Assembly: GCF_019633745.1 (NCBI RefSeq)
Contig: NZ_CP037968.1
Span: forward strand, 2,424,789-2,488,788
Length of the DNA stretch: 64,000 nucleotides
Reading direction: 5' to 3'
From: Methanofollis formosanus
GTDB lineage: Archaea; Halobacteriota; Methanomicrobia; Methanomicrobiales; Methanofollaceae
The notes under the pieces were generated by a model that saw nothing but the letters and a program-made list of their open reading frames with translations, did no database searches and was not told the origin of the DNA. Below, in pieces: positions 17,521 through 26,922 of this stretch. The position numbers were made by a program, and so were the translations under genes. Position 1 is the first letter of the stretch, and each line of letters starts with the position of its first letter.

Positions 17521-18234
17521 CTACCACCCGAACCGGCTGACGATCAGAAAGACTCCCCAGAGTGCCACGGCCAGCGCCGCCCCGCTCCACGGAACGAACT
17601 CTGCCGGGACCATGCCCATGGCGCAGGCTGCAAAGATGCCGGCCGCCCCCACACCCATCACCAGGACATAGGCCGTGGGTCTGCGGTCGTCGTTGCCGGT
17701 GACGATCCGTCCCCTTGTCCGGTGCTCAGAGAAGGGGAAGAGCCAGGCGACCCCGCTCTTCGTGCACGAGTCCTCGAGGAGGTGGCAGACCGCCCCGCCA
17801 AAGAGGCCGAAGAGGAAAGCCTGGACAGTCTCATTCCAGGGGAACCCCAGCACCGCCGTCCCGATGAGCCAGGCATAGAACCCCACGACCAGGGTCATCA
17901 GGAAGACCCCGATCCCGGAGTGGAGGGCGCCGCGGTGACGGGGCATCCCGCGTTCGCCGAGGAGGAGGATGAAAGGAAGCGAGATCGGGTAGTAGACGAG
18001 GTACTTGATCCCGTACCCGAAGAACGGGAGGAAGTAGACCCGTCTGCGGTGCTTCCCTGGCATCCGGGTGTGGAAGATCGCCGAGTCGTTGGCGTCGGCG
18101 TCGGGGGCGAGGGCTCCGATGAAGACCCCAAAGAGGGCGGCGACCGCCCATTCCGGTGGGATGGTGAAGAGGAGGGGGGCCAGCACTGTTGCGGCTGTTG
18201 CGAGACTGATGCTGATGTGTTCGTCGCCTTTCAC
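17521..18234 (-). CDS. YdjM/LexA-binding-type membrane protein, metal-dependent hydrolase family
   Basis: About 237 residues with several hydrophobic segments. Conserved-looking acidic and His residues are spread through it (GALAPDADANDSAIFHTRMP, then HRRVYF, HRGALHSGIGVF and CHLLEDSCTKSGVAWLFPFS). This is the usual pattern of the DUF457/YdjM membrane family, often annotated as metal-dependent hydrolase without proof. The start is taken at the GTG at 18234, whose bases overlap the upstream stop as GTGA. An ATG at 18249 is the alternative and would overlap by 19 bp. Confidence 0.8.
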   Translation of the reverse strand: MKGDEHISISLATAATVLAPLLFTIPPEWAVAALFGVFIGALAPDADANDSAIFHTRMPGKHRRRVYFLPFFGYGIKYLVYYPISLPFILLLGERGMPRHRGALHSGIGVFLMTLVVGFYAWLIGTAVLGFPWNETVQAFLFGLFGGAVCHLLEDSCTKSGVAWLFPFSEHRTRGRIVTGNDDRRPTAYVLVMGVGAAGIFAACAMGMVPAEFVPWSGAALAVALWGVFLIVSRFGW

Positions 18235-18971
18235 GGCATCTCCTCCCACCGGGCATAGAGGTCGGGCCTGCGGTCTTTTCCGACCGGTATCGAGGCACGC
18301 ATCCCGGCGACCCGGTCCGGGTCGATTTTGCCAAAGATCATCTTTCCGTTCTGTTCGCTGGCCAGAGTACCGTCAGGGGCGGCGATGCATGACCCTCCGA
18401 AGGCGTTCGCGCCCGCCAGATAACATCCTGCATCGAGGGCCCGTGCCCTGGCCAGGAGTTCCCACTGGGCGAGCCTCTCGGGGGGCCAGGCCGCCGGGAC
18501 AAGGACGCACTCGACGCCGCACCGCGCATAATGAAGGAAGAGTTCGGGGAACCTGAGGTCATAGCAGATCGCAAGCCCGAAACGGACGCCAGCGGCGTCG
18601 AAGATCGTCGGGTGGTCGCCTGCCGAGCAGGTCTGCTCCTCTCCCAGCGGGGTGAAGAGGTGGACCTTCGCGTAGCGGGCGTGTACCTCGCCGTCCGGCC
18701 CGACGGCCCAGGCGGTGTTCTGCGGCATCTCCCCCCCTTCCATCGAGGAGCCGACGACCCAGACCTCGTGTTCGGCCGCACTCTTTGCGAGGGCCGGGAG
18801 GACGGCGGGCGCGGCGACCGGGTGTACCGGCGACCATCCGGTCGCAAACTGCTCAGGGAAGAGGACGAGGCCGGCACCGGCGCGGGCCGCGGCGGCAACA
18901 CACCGGTCGGCACGCTCGAGGCTCTCCGCCACCGTCGCCCCGGTCTCGACCCCGGCGCAGCAGACCTTCAC
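18231..18971 (-). CDS. Carbon-nitrogen hydrolase (nitrilase superfamily)
   Basis: The product is about 246 residues with a complete Glu-Lys-Cys triad: Glu in LFPEQFATGWS, Lys in ARYAKVHLFTP and Cys in LAICYDLRFPELF. This is an omega-amidase or N-carbamoyl-type amidase; the substrate cannot be told. The start is the GTG at 18971 (KVCCAGVETG...), overlapping the MarC stop as GTGA. The longer open frame upstream is a shadow of MarC. It is in the middle of a MarC - nitrilase - YdjM overlapping trio. Confidence 0.9.
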   Translation of the reverse strand: MKVCCAGVETGATVAESLERADRCVAAAARAGAGLVLFPEQFATGWSPVHPVAAPAVLPALAKSAAEHEVWVVGSSMEGGEMPQNTAWAVGPDGEVHARYAKVHLFTPLGEEQTCSAGDHPTIFDAAGVRFGLAICYDLRFPELFLHYARCGVECVLVPAAWPPERLAQWELLARARALDAGCYLAGANAFGGSCIAAPDGTLASEQNGKMIFGKIDPDRVAGMRASIPVGKDRRPDLYARWEEMP

Positions 18972-19624
18972 GGCACCACCCCTGTCAGGACCGGGAATGC
19001 CGACCTGATCCCGGTGATGATGAACTGCACGGCGATGGCGATGAGCATCATACCCATCAACCGGTTCACCGCCCTGTACTCCCGCTGCCCGATCCGGCGT
19101 ACGATCGTCTCCGACCTGGAGAACATCAGGTACGTGATCCCGATCGTGACGGCGACGGCGACGACGGTGATGAGCACGCCTGCCGGGTGGTAGGACGTCG
19201 CTTCCTGGGTGAGGACGATGACCGTCGTGATCGCCCCGGGCCCTGCGATCATCGGGATCGCGAGGGGCATCACCCCGACGTCGTCGGCGTCCAGACCCTC
19301 TTCCCGTTCGGTCGGCGAGATCTTCGCCCGCGAGGACCTGGCATAGACCATGTCCATCCCGATCCCGAAGAGGAGCAGTCCGCCGGCGATCCTGAAGGCC
19401 TCCAGGGTGATCCCGAAGATCTGGAGGATCAACCCCCCGGCCAGACCGAAGACGAGCAGGACCGCCAGGGCATACCGGCAGGCCGTCCTGGCCACGCTCC
19501 ACTGCTCTGCGCTCTCCATCCCTTCGGTGAGGGAGACGTAGAGGAGCGTCGCCGCAAGGGGGTTGACGACGATGATCACCGACGAGATTGCCAGAAGAGC
19601 AAAACTCAGCAGGTCGCCGTTCAT
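18968..19624 (-). CDS. MarC-family integral membrane protein
   Basis: The 218-residue protein has six predicted hydrophobic segments. The N-terminal ISSVIIVVNPLAATLLYVSL matches the MarC family (NP motif in the first helix), and the centre has MPLAIPMIAGPGAITTVIVL, the second diagnostic NP/PGA-type helix. The family is named after the E. coli mar region but has no demonstrated resistance role. It is the first gene of the overlapping trio. Confidence 0.9.
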   Translation of the reverse strand: MNGDLLSFALLAISSVIIVVNPLAATLLYVSLTEGMESAEQWSVARTACRYALAVLLVFGLAGGLILQIFGITLEAFRIAGGLLLFGIGMDMVYARSSRAKISPTEREEGLDADDVGVMPLAIPMIAGPGAITTVIVLTQEATSYHPAGVLITVVAVAVTIGITYLMFSRSETIVRRIGQREYRAVNRLMGMMLIAIAVQFIITGIRSAFPVLTGVVP

Positions 19625-19790
19625 GGGGAATCAATTGGATTTTTGTGGGTTAATGCCTTTCGAAGGTCGTTGGTTTGTTTCATGAAATATCTCTGTGGCG
19701 ATCTGGAATTGCGATTGGGGGAAAGCGGAGGAGGAAATCCTGACGAGGGCACCCCCTTCAAAAGAAGCCTGGAAGGCTTTTTTGAATCGG

Positions 19791-20470
19791 GCATGAGCCT
19801 CGGGCTCAAGCATACGGGATGAAAATTTCTCGTCACTTGCTCTCTCTCTTTTCAAGACAGGAGAACTGGTGGAGACTTCGTTCCATCGCCGCCCCTTGGC
19901 TATCTTCGTCGTGGGGGGTCCGGGGGTGCAATCCCCCGGCGCGAGATGGCAGGGAAATCTCGTCGATGGGGGCGGCCGATCCATCAGAAAAATTTTCTAT
20001 CCTCTGCGTATCGGCTTCAACGTGATATGAAGAGTTCAAACTCTCATGCAAACATGAAGAGAGGATCTTCTGGATCATTTTCATGGTAAATCATCTGGAT
20101 TGCTCTTTCTGCGGGGGGCTAGCCGCCCCCCCGTCCCCCCGCGCGAAGATAGGTGACGGACAGCAATACGCTCATCATAGTCATTGATTGGGCCTTCCCG
20201 GCTCTATCTTCATCCCCGGGGTCCGGGGGCAGGGCCGCCGGCATGGTGGTGTGGGAAGGCACGTCGATCTGATCGGCCGCCCTCAATCGTTGAATCTTCA
20301 CCACCATCTCGCGCCGGGGGGTTGCACCCCACGGACGAAGATAGCCAGGGGGCGGCGGTTGAACGAGGACCCCCATGGTTCTTCAGTCTTGAAAAAGAGA
20401 GATCAAGCGACGAGATATTTTCATCCTGTATGCTTGAGGCGTGATATCGTCTCATACCCAATTTTACAAA
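19791..20470. repeat. Composite intergenic repeat (copy 2), complete with both inverted ends
   Basis: The left end at 19791-19828 reads TTGAATCGGGCATGAGCCTC and then CTCAAGCATACGGGATGAAA. The right end at 20415-20470 is the inverted counterpart (TTTTCATCCTGTATGCTTGA ... AATTTTACAAAG). Between them is one hairpin unit at 19887-19976 (GCCGCCCCTTGGCTATCTTC to ATGGGGGCGGCC). A second, opposite-facing pair lies at about 20190-20360, bounded by CTATCTTC and GAAGATAG. The first 300 bp are nearly duplicated at 53.6 kb. The rest of the 19625-20593 gap holds no gene. Confidence 0.75.
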
Positions 20471-20593
20471 GCCGAAAATTTGGGAAGCATTTGGTCCCTG
20501 GAATGGCCCTTGCCTTCAGTCGGTGTACCTGACTGAAACGTCCGCGAACAATGGACCAAAAATGGAATGGGCCTGAGATGGCCCTCAGGAAAT

Positions 20594-21052
20594 TTATTCG
20601 TACAGGACAGCCTCGTCGATCCTGGTGTAGGCGACGAGTTCGTCCTTGGTGAAGTGGATGCCGATCTCGCGGGCGGCGCTCTCGGGAGCGTCGGAGGCAT
20701 GGATGACGTTCTTGCCGGTCTCCATCCCCATGTCGCCCCTGATCGTCCCGGGTGCGGCCTCGGCCGGGTTGGTCGCCCCGACGAGCCTCCTGACGATCGC
20801 GATCGCATCCTTGCCTTCCCAGACCATGGTGAGGACCGGGCCAGACATGACATACGCCTTCAGCGACGGGAAGAAAGGCTTCTCCACATGCTCGGCATAG
20901 TGCTCCATCACCTTCTCCTCGGAGAGGACGGTGAACTGTGCCGCGACCATCTTGAGGCCCTTGGCCTCAAGGCGGGAGATGACCGCCCCGACGATGCCCC
21001 GCTGGACACCGTCCGGCTTGATCATCACGAAGGTCCGCTCCACGCGGTTCAC
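20594..21052 (-). CDS. ndk: Nucleoside diphosphate kinase
   Basis: It balances NTP/NDP pools by phosphotransfer through a His intermediate. The product is 149-152 residues, canonical. The front [22 protein letters not shown]-equivalent [15 protein letters not shown] and the active-site His block [20 protein letters not shown] are all present. The start may be the GTG at 21052 or the GTG at 21043; the latter gives the usual [13 protein letters not shown] beginning. It is last in the L7Ae-S28e-L24e-Ndk operon and overlaps L24e. Confidence 0.96.
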   Translation of the reverse strand: MNRVERTFVMIKPDGVQRGIVGAVISRLEAKGLKMVAAQFTVLSEEKVMEHYAEHVEKPFFPSLKAYVMSGPVLTMVWEGKDAIAIVRRLVGATNPAEAAPGTIRGDMGMETGKNVIHASDAPESAAREIGIHFTKDELVAYTRIDEAVLYE

Positions 21053-21240
21053 TCCTTCCCGAGGGCCTTGCGGCCGGCCTCAGTCCAGGCGACCCGACGG
21101 GGGACACGCCCGAGCTTGTAGTTCTTCTGGCACTTCGTGGAGCAGAAGTAGAAAAGCGCCCCGTCCTTGCGGACGAAGAGCTTCCCGGTGCCCGGCTCCA
21201 TTGCCTTGCCACAGAAACTGCACTTGTAGGTGTCGACCAT
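21049..21240 (-). CDS. rpl24e: Ribosomal protein L24e
   Basis: The 63-residue large-subunit protein has a zinc finger: CSFCGK (residues about 6-11) and CSTKCQKNY (about 34-42). It starts [20 protein letters not shown]. The start at 21240 is supported by GGTGAG just upstream; a GTG three codons earlier is less likely. It lies between S28e and Ndk. Confidence 0.95.
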   Translation of the reverse strand: MVDTYKCSFCGKAMEPGTGKLFVRKDGALFYFCSTKCQKNYKLGRVPRRVAWTEAGRKALGKE

Positions 21241-21245
21241 TCTTC

Positions 21246-21452
21246 TCACCGCCTCGAGAGTTTCTTCGCTTCGCGCTCAGTCTCGAGGAGCATCAGGACG
21301 TCGCCCTCGCGGATGGGGCCGACGGTGTTGCGGGTGATGATCCGGCCCTTGTTGTTGCCCTCAAGGATCCGGCACTTCACCTGCATGGCCTCGCCATGCA
21401 TCCCGGTGCTGCCGATCACTTCAATGACCTCTGCGGGTGTTCCATCTGCCAT
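21246..21452 (-). CDS. rps28e: Ribosomal protein S28e
   Basis: This 68-residue small-subunit protein has the family hallmark [20 protein letters not shown] and the tail [12 protein letters not shown]. It follows L7Ae by 13 bp. Confidence 0.96.
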   Translation of the reverse strand: MADGTPAEVIEVIGSTGMHGEAMQVKCRILEGNNKGRIITRNTVGPIREGDVLMLLETEREAKKLSRR

Positions 21453-21465
21453 TGAGCACCCTCCT

Positions 21466-21834
21466 TCAGGCCTTCAGTTCAGTGACCTGCTTCGCAACCT
21501 CTTCCACAAGATCCTTTGCCTTGCCAGGTTTGACGATGGCAGCGGCGGCCGAGCCGACGTTCAGGCCACTGGCCGCGCCGATCTCGTTCTGCTTGCTGAT
21601 GAAGATGTACGGAACCTGCTTCTCCTCGCAGAGCGGTGCGAGGTGCATGACGATCTCCTCGGGCTCGACGTCTCCGCCGATGAGCACGAGCTGGGCGGTG
21701 CCACGCTCGATGCACTTGGTAGCCTCGTTGGAGCCCTTCTTGATCTTGCCGGTGTCACGCGCGATCTCGAGCGATTCAAGTGCCTTGTTCTGGATTTCTT
21801 CCGGAACTTCAAATTTTACGTATGTCTTAGCCAT
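21466..21834 (-). CDS. rpl7ae: Ribosomal protein L7Ae (kink-turn binding)
   Basis: The 122-residue protein binds K-turns in 23S rRNA, C/D and H/ACA guide RNAs and RNase P. Diagnostic stretches are [40 protein letters not shown] and [27 protein letters not shown] precedes the ATG. It is the first gene of the cluster. Confidence 0.97.
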   Translation of the reverse strand: MAKTYVKFEVPEEIQNKALESLEIARDTGKIKKGSNEATKCIERGTAQLVLIGGDVEPEEIVMHLAPLCEEKQVPYIFISKQNEIGAASGLNVGSAAAAIVKPGKAKDLVEEVAKQVTELKA

Positions 21835-21931
21835 GATTCACCTCATTCAGGAGCGTAGTCTCTCCTTCATCAATCATCAGGTGTGATTGAACAGCCATAC
21901 TAGTTCAACAGGGAAACGGATAAATCTTCCT

Positions 21932-23905
21932 TCACGCCCGCCGATAGATGACGACATCTCCAGACGCAAAGACCGGCACCAGTCCGTCGGCCGGCAGGTC
22001 GACGGCGTAGGTTTCGCGTTCGAGCCCGCCCACATAGAGGTGGGTCGCGCCATACCGGTCCATCAGGTCGAGCGTCCGGCCGGGCCGCTCATAGATGGTG
22101 CGGACGTCGTTCTGCCGTCCCGAGATGAGGCTCCAGTTGCTCCGCCACATCTGCTCGTGAAACGGCATCCCGAGCACGGCAGGGATCCCGGTGTAGGCCG
22201 AGACACGGGCGGTGTAGGTATAGTCCTCCCCCACCCCCTCGACGAGGGTGATGGTGTCCTCCTGCTGGCCGAGCCATGCGATCGCCGCGGCATCGTCGTA
22301 ATGCTGTTCCCAGAGCCAGGCGGTCCCGTCGAGGGAGGCCGGTCCGGTGCCGGTGATCGGGGCGGCGAAGGGGACGATGATCAGAGCGACGGCCGTGATG
22401 GCACCAAGCCTCCACCATTGCCGGGAGGTGAACCGATCGGCGTATCCCCGTCCGCCGAGCCACTGCCCGGTCCAGACCAGAGTGCCGGTGCCGACGAGAA
22501 GCCAGGCGACCGAGTAGCACTTGAAGACCGTGTTCATCCGGTAGTTGTCCGTGCCCATGTTGTCCTTGAGATAGACGAACTCGCAGAGGAGGACGATGAC
22601 GAGCCCCACGGCGACGAGCAGGTCGGCGGGTGCGAGGCGCCGGCGGGCGACAAGGACGGCAAGGGGCAGCGCGGCGATCGCCGCCGCCGGGTAGCCTGCG
22701 AGGGCGATGACGGCCGGGACCGCCAGGAGGTACGGCCGCTCCCTGAGGTCTCCCAGGGTGAAGGCATAGATGAGGGCGAGGAAGAAGCCGTGGAAGAGGA
22801 GGAACTGGACCGGGTCCGAGGGCGCCGCGACCATGCCGAACCCCCCGAACCCGGCGCCGTTGAGCTGGAGATAGTAGGGGGCATAAACGGCGACCGCCAG
22901 GGGCGGGACGGCCAGGAGAAACCGGGGATCACGGCCCCGCCGCCAGATGAGGAGGCCGACGGCGAGGGTGATGGGGGCATACAGCAGGACGTCCCAGGAG
23001 TTGATCCCCGGCATCGAACCCAGGGAGAGCGCGGCGCACCCGATGAAAAGCCAGCGGGCCTTCGGTGCGATATCGTCCCAGCGCGTGAGGGCAAAGACGA
23101 CCAGGAAGATGAAGAAGGCCTGGTTGAAGAGGTCCATCACATGCGGGTGGAGGTCGCCCCAGAGGAAGGAGAAGAAGGTATACTCGTTGATTGTCCCATC
23201 GATGACCCTGCTGCTGTTCCAGAGAAGGTGCTGGCCTGCCTCTCCAAGGAAAAGATCCCTGAAAAAGGCCGGGTTGACGATGAAAAAGATCCCGAGGGAG
23301 AGCCACGCGAACTTTGGGACGAGGAGACGACCGATCGCATAGACCGAGACCGCGGCCGCACCGAGGACCGTCGGGAGGGCCAGGTTGTAGGCGACCGCCG
23401 AAGGGACACCGGCGGTCACCCCGAGCATCCCCATCATCCAGTATCCGAGATAATAGTAGACGTCGAGGGCCCCGCCGGCAAACCAGGGGTCGGGCGGGGG
23501 GACGGCCATGAAACGCATCGCCGACGCGAGGAAGGCATGGTCCATCGGTTTCTCGGCAAAGATGATGGCCGGGCTGATGAATCTGACCGCGAGCAGCACG
23601 GCGAAGAAGGTGAGGAAGACGGCGTCCCAGACGAGGGCACGCTTGAGTTCGTCGCGCCGGTATGCGCCACTGTGTAGGGCGTACCCGCCCAGGGCCGCGA
23701 AGGGGATGAGGGCGGTCTGGACCGGGAGGCCGATGAGAGCGACATACCAGGTCAGAAGACCGAAAAGAAGGATCGAAGCCGGGTATGCCGCCGGATAGGC
23801 ATAGTCCTTGAAGGCCGGTCTGAGGGCAGGCCAGAGTGCGAGCTGCAGCGCCTTGATGAGGAGGAGCCAGGAGATGAGCATGAGGGCCTGCGCCTCAGGG
23901 CTCAC
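21932..23905 (-). CDS. Large YYY-type (DUF2298/TIGR03662) membrane protein
   Basis: The 657-residue integral membrane protein has about twelve hydrophobic helices and a C-terminal soluble domain (from about residue 530). The diagnostic run of tyrosines, GGALDVYYYLGYWMMG, gives the family its name. WGDLHPHVMDLFNQAF and KDNMGTDNYRMNTVFKCY are other conserved blocks. The fold resembles GT-C/oligosaccharyltransferase-like proteins, so transfer or handling of lipid-linked sugars is likely but unproven. It begins at a GTG (23905) overlapping the flippase-like gene by 11 bp and is last in a four-gene operon. Confidence 0.85.
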   Translation of the reverse strand: MSPEAQALMLISWLLLIKALQLALWPALRPAFKDYAYPAAYPASILLFGLLTWYVALIGLPVQTALIPFAALGGYALHSGAYRRDELKRALVWDAVFLTFFAVLLAVRFISPAIIFAEKPMDHAFLASAMRFMAVPPPDPWFAGGALDVYYYLGYWMMGMLGVTAGVPSAVAYNLALPTVLGAAAVSVYAIGRLLVPKFAWLSLGIFFIVNPAFFRDLFLGEAGQHLLWNSSRVIDGTINEYTFFSFLWGDLHPHVMDLFNQAFFIFLVVFALTRWDDIAPKARWLFIGCAALSLGSMPGINSWDVLLYAPITLAVGLLIWRRGRDPRFLLAVPPLAVAVYAPYYLQLNGAGFGGFGMVAAPSDPVQFLLFHGFFLALIYAFTLGDLRERPYLLAVPAVIALAGYPAAAIAALPLAVLVARRRLAPADLLVAVGLVIVLLCEFVYLKDNMGTDNYRMNTVFKCYSVAWLLVGTGTLVWTGQWLGGRGYADRFTSRQWWRLGAITAVALIIVPFAAPITGTGPASLDGTAWLWEQHYDDAAAIAWLGQQEDTITLVEGVGEDYTYTARVSAYTGIPAVLGMPFHEQMWRSNWSLISGRQNDVRTIYERPGRTLDLMDRYGATHLYVGGLERETYAVDLPADGLVPVFASGDVVIYRRA

Positions 23906-24866
23906 GCAGTTCCTCCTTGGAAAGGCCTTCCTTGAAAGAACGCCTCATCAGGGCGACCGACCAGTCGCCGAAGAAGTACAGCGCCGCCACCCCGCCGATG
24001 AGGGTGACCCCATTCTTGATGAGATGGTCGACGACCGCGATGACCGTGGCGGTGGCCGGCGCCGTCCCGGCAAGTTCGAAGGTGGTCGCAAGAGCGAACT
24101 CGTAGGTCCCGACCCCACCGGGCGTGATCGGGACGGCCTTGACGAGGTTGCCGACGACGATCGCGAGCACCACCACCGCGAAGGGGATCTGCTCGCCGAA
24201 CATCAGCACGACGACGGCGCAGACAAGGATGTCCACGACCCAGATCCCGATCGAGGAAGCTCCGAGGAGGAGCAGGGCCCTGGGATGGAGGGACGCCTCC
24301 CTGATCTCTGAGATCATCCTGAAGACGATGCTCAGGATCCGGTTCTCTGAGGTCCGCTCGCCCATCACCCAGAGGAAGAGGGCGAAGGCGACTCCGCCCG
24401 CGATCGGGACCAGGATGAGGGGGAGGTACCATTCCGGCGTTCCCACGACGAAGGGGAGGGCCGCCACGCCGAGGATGGCGATGGTCACCACGTCGAAGAC
24501 CCGCTCCACCACCAGCGAGGAGATGCCCTGGGAATAGGTCGCCAGCCTTTCGTGTTTGAGGATGAAGATCCTGACCAGGTCGCCGAGTCTGGCCGGGATG
24601 ATGAGGTTTGCGGTCTGGGAGAGAAAGATGCAGGCCGTGGAAAACGAGAGCGACGTCCTGATCGCCATCCCGTCGAGGATGGCCTGGTACCGCCAGCCGC
24701 GCATCACCCATGCGAGGACGCAGACGCCGGTGGCTACGATCAGGTAGATGGGATCGGCATGCGAGAGCGTCATGAGCAGGTCGTCCCAGACCCTCCAGAG
24801 CATGTACGCCAGGATCCCGACGGCGATGACCGTCGGGACGACAATCGCACTAGTCCTTCGCCACAT
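23895..24866 (-). CDS. Flippase-like membrane protein (UPF0104/LPG-synthase TM family)
   Basis: About 323 residues with seven to eight transmembrane helices. VMRGWRYQAILDGM and SQTANLIIPARLGDLVRIFI are family hallmarks, and GNLVKAVPITPGGVGTYEF is the most diagnostic. In Haloferax AglD a GT2 domain is fused to a membrane part of this general type. Here the two are separate genes overlapping by 17 bp, which supports a joint task in lipid-linked sugar synthesis. The start is the ATG at 24866; the open frame upstream is a shadow of the GT2 gene. Confidence 0.88.
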   Translation of the reverse strand: MWRRTSAIVVPTVIAVGILAYMLWRVWDDLLMTLSHADPIYLIVATGVCVLAWVMRGWRYQAILDGMAIRTSLSFSTACIFLSQTANLIIPARLGDLVRIFILKHERLATYSQGISSLVVERVFDVVTIAILGVAALPFVVGTPEWYLPLILVPIAGGVAFALFLWVMGERTSENRILSIVFRMISEIREASLHPRALLLLGASSIGIWVVDILVCAVVVLMFGEQIPFAVVVLAIVVGNLVKAVPITPGGVGTYEFALATTFELAGTAPATATVIAVVDHLIKNGVTLIGGVAALYFFGDWSVALMRRSFKEGLSKEELREP

Positions 24867-25566
24867 GGAGATGCCACCAGAGCCCGAGGATCTGTGACCC
24901 CATCGAGAAGACGTCCTTGAACCGTACCGTCGTCCCTGGCCCCTGCCGCCAGACCACCGGGAACTCCGTGATCGTGAGGCCCGCGTGCTGCCCGCGGACC
25001 AGCACCTCGGTGTCCCAGAACCAGTGGGGAGCGTCCACGCTGTCGAGGAGCGGGAGGGCCTGGTCGCGGTTGAAGGCCTTGAAGCCGCACTGGTGGTCGT
25101 GGAGGCGGCTCTGGAGGACGGTCCTGACCAGGAAGTTGTAGCCGCGGCTTGCGATCTCGCGGTCGCCGCTCCTGACGATCTCTGAGTCAGGGAGCAGCCT
25201 CGAACCGGTCGCGATGGCGGCGCCGCCCTGGATCGCCCCGACGAGTTCTTTGAGATGGGCGAGGTCGGTCGCGAGGTCGACGTCATAGTAGCAGACCGTG
25301 CTGTAGCGTGCCGAGGCGATCGCCCGGTTCAGGGCCTTGCCGCGCCCCAGTCTCTCGTCGGCATGGAGGAGACGGACCCGTGAGTCTTCCCGGTGGCAGG
25401 CCTCTACGAACTCGGCGCTCCCGTCGGTGCTCCCGTCCTCGGCGACGATCACCTCGAAGGCGTCGGTGATCTCGGTGAGCGCTGCGACCGATTTCGGGAT
25501 GGCTTCTTCGAGTGCGGTTTTATCGTTGAAGACCGGCAGGATGACCGAGACGCCTTCTTCAGTCAT
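24850..25566 (-). CDS. Family 2 glycosyltransferase (dolichyl-phosphate sugar synthase-like)
   Basis: The 238-residue GT-A enzyme begins MTEEGVSVILPVFNDKTALE. IVAEDGSTDGSAEF binds the nucleotide and YYDVDLATDL carries the DxD metal motif. HDHQCGFKAFNRDQALPLLD and HWFWDTEVLVRG are typical of dolichol-phosphate glucosyl/mannosyl transferases. There is no membrane anchor, consistent with partnership with the adjacent membrane gene. The start at 25566 overlaps the oxidoreductase stop. Confidence 0.92.
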   Translation of the reverse strand: MTEEGVSVILPVFNDKTALEEAIPKSVAALTEITDAFEVIVAEDGSTDGSAEFVEACHREDSRVRLLHADERLGRGKALNRAIASARYSTVCYYDVDLATDLAHLKELVGAIQGGAAIATGSRLLPDSEIVRSGDREIASRGYNFLVRTVLQSRLHDHQCGFKAFNRDQALPLLDSVDAPHWFWDTEVLVRGQHAGLTITEFPVVWRQGPGTTVRFKDVFSMGSQILGLWWHLHVAKD

Positions 25567-26791
25567 GGGGCCCCCCTCTGATCCGTTCCGCCACCTCGAG
25601 CCCGGCAATGATCGAACCTTCCATCGAACGTTCCGGGTAGTTGGGACGCGAGAACATCCCGGCAAGGTACAGCCCCCGCTCCTCGTAGGCCGGGATGATC
25701 CGGGCGAATCCGGTGGTGTAGACCGGGCCGGCGAAGGATTCGACGGCGAGTTCGCTCCAGTGGATTGCCCCTTCGGGTACCGAGAACCTGCGGCAGAAGT
25801 CGACGAGCATCCGCTCTTTCAACCCCTGCGCTGGTTTTCCGGCGAAATACGAGGCAAGATAGACGACTTCCTCGCTGTAGCGGTCTCTCGGTGCGAAGTT
25901 GGTATGGGTGACCACAGCACCGTACGGCGCCGTGTCCTTCATATTCAGCCAGTAGATCCCGTCGGTTACGTCCCGGTCCAGCCCGATGGTCATGCAGGCC
26001 GCGCCCTGGTACGGGAGGGCGGCGAAGGTCTTGTCCCCGCTGATCCGCCCGATCTCCTGCGGGGGGATCGTGGCAAGGACGGCGTCGTATGCCCGGTCGT
26101 TCACCAGCCATTTTCCACCGGTGTGTTCCAGGGAGACGGCCGGAGTTCCTTTCTCGATGGTGCACCCTTTGCTGAGGAGCCGTTCTTCAAGGCCGTCGAT
26201 GAGCAGGTGCCAACCGCCGTTCAGGTAGCCGAGCCGCTCCCCTTCGACCCCCCGGTCGGACCGGATGGCGATCCTGGAGATGAGCCATGCAGCCGAGACC
26301 TCATCCCGCCGGTCCCCGAACTTGCTGCGAAGCAGCGGTTCGAAGAAGGAGGCGTAGACGCGGTCGCCAAGGTGGTCCCTGATATACTCCCCGGCCGGGA
26401 CGTCGTCGAGGGAACCGAGATCGAGTCCCTTTGCCCTGAGGGTAAGCACTCCGAGGCGGGCCTTGTCGATGAAGGAGAGGTGCGGGTACCTGAGGATCTC
26501 TATAGGACTCGTCAGCGGGTGGACCGTCCCGTCCACATAATAACCGGTCGAGCCCTTGAGCCACTCGAGACGATCTCCGAGGCCGAGATCGTCGAGGAGG
26601 GAGAAGAGGTGACGGTCGCCGGCAAAGCAGTGGTGATAGTACTGCTCGATCCAGTACCTGTCCCGCTGGTACGACGCCATGCAACCCCCGAGGATCGGTT
26701 TTTTTTCAAGGACGGTGACCTCTGAGGTCTCTGAGAGGGAGAGGGCGGCGACGAGTCCGGTGAGCCCCCCCCCGATGATACAAATATCCAT
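25559..26791 (-). CDS. FAD-dependent oxidoreductase/amine-oxidase-like protein
   Basis: About 410 residues with the dinucleotide-binding start MDICIIGGGLTGLVAALSLS and VLEKKPILGGCMASY, and a C-terminal FAD block YLAGMFSRPNYPERSMEGSI. The overall pattern resembles protoporphyrinogen oxidase/UDP-galactopyranose-mutase-like flavoproteins. Position at the head of a glycosyltransferase operon suggests action on a sugar or polyprenyl intermediate, but the substrate is unknown. The ATG at 26791 is preferred to a TTG three codons earlier. Confidence 0.85.
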   Translation of the reverse strand: MDICIIGGGLTGLVAALSLSETSEVTVLEKKPILGGCMASYQRDRYWIEQYYHHCFAGDRHLFSLLDDLGLGDRLEWLKGSTGYYVDGTVHPLTSPIEILRYPHLSFIDKARLGVLTLRAKGLDLGSLDDVPAGEYIRDHLGDRVYASFFEPLLRSKFGDRRDEVSAAWLISRIAIRSDRGVEGERLGYLNGGWHLLIDGLEERLLSKGCTIEKGTPAVSLEHTGGKWLVNDRAYDAVLATIPPQEIGRISGDKTFAALPYQGAACMTIGLDRDVTDGIYWLNMKDTAPYGAVVTHTNFAPRDRYSEEVVYLASYFAGKPAQGLKERMLVDFCRRFSVPEGAIHWSELAVESFAGPVYTTGFARIIPAYEERGLYLAGMFSRPNYPERSMEGSIIAGLEVAERIRGGPHD

Positions 26792-26861
26792 ATTCTGCAA
26801 TACTGTGTATCATCAAAAGCGCATAAGAAAGTTTTTGAACTCTGGTGAGAACTTTACTATT

Positions 26862-26876
26862 AACTATATACCAGCT
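26862..26876 (+). promoter_or_regulatory. TATA box of the CetZ/FtsZ-family gene
   Basis: The sequence TAACTATATAC lies in an AT-rich tract about 55 bp before the ATG at 26923. It would start transcription near 26895-26900. The divergent glycosylation operon must have its own promoter in the same 130-bp gap. Confidence 0.4.
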
Positions 26877-26922
26877 ACTCGTGTCCTTGCATCTGTGGTA
26901 GCCGACTGGATGGTGTAACTGA

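Noticed and set aside
18972-19634. N-terminal extension of the nitrilase gene
   Set aside because: The extension is the out-of-frame reading of MarC. The real enzyme starts at the GTG 18971 overlapping the MarC stop.
21887-23677. 596-codon plus-strand frame with a very acidic Glu/Asp/Gly-rich translation
   Set aside because: It lies opposite the YYY membrane protein gene, and its composition is that expected of a complement of hydrophobic codons.
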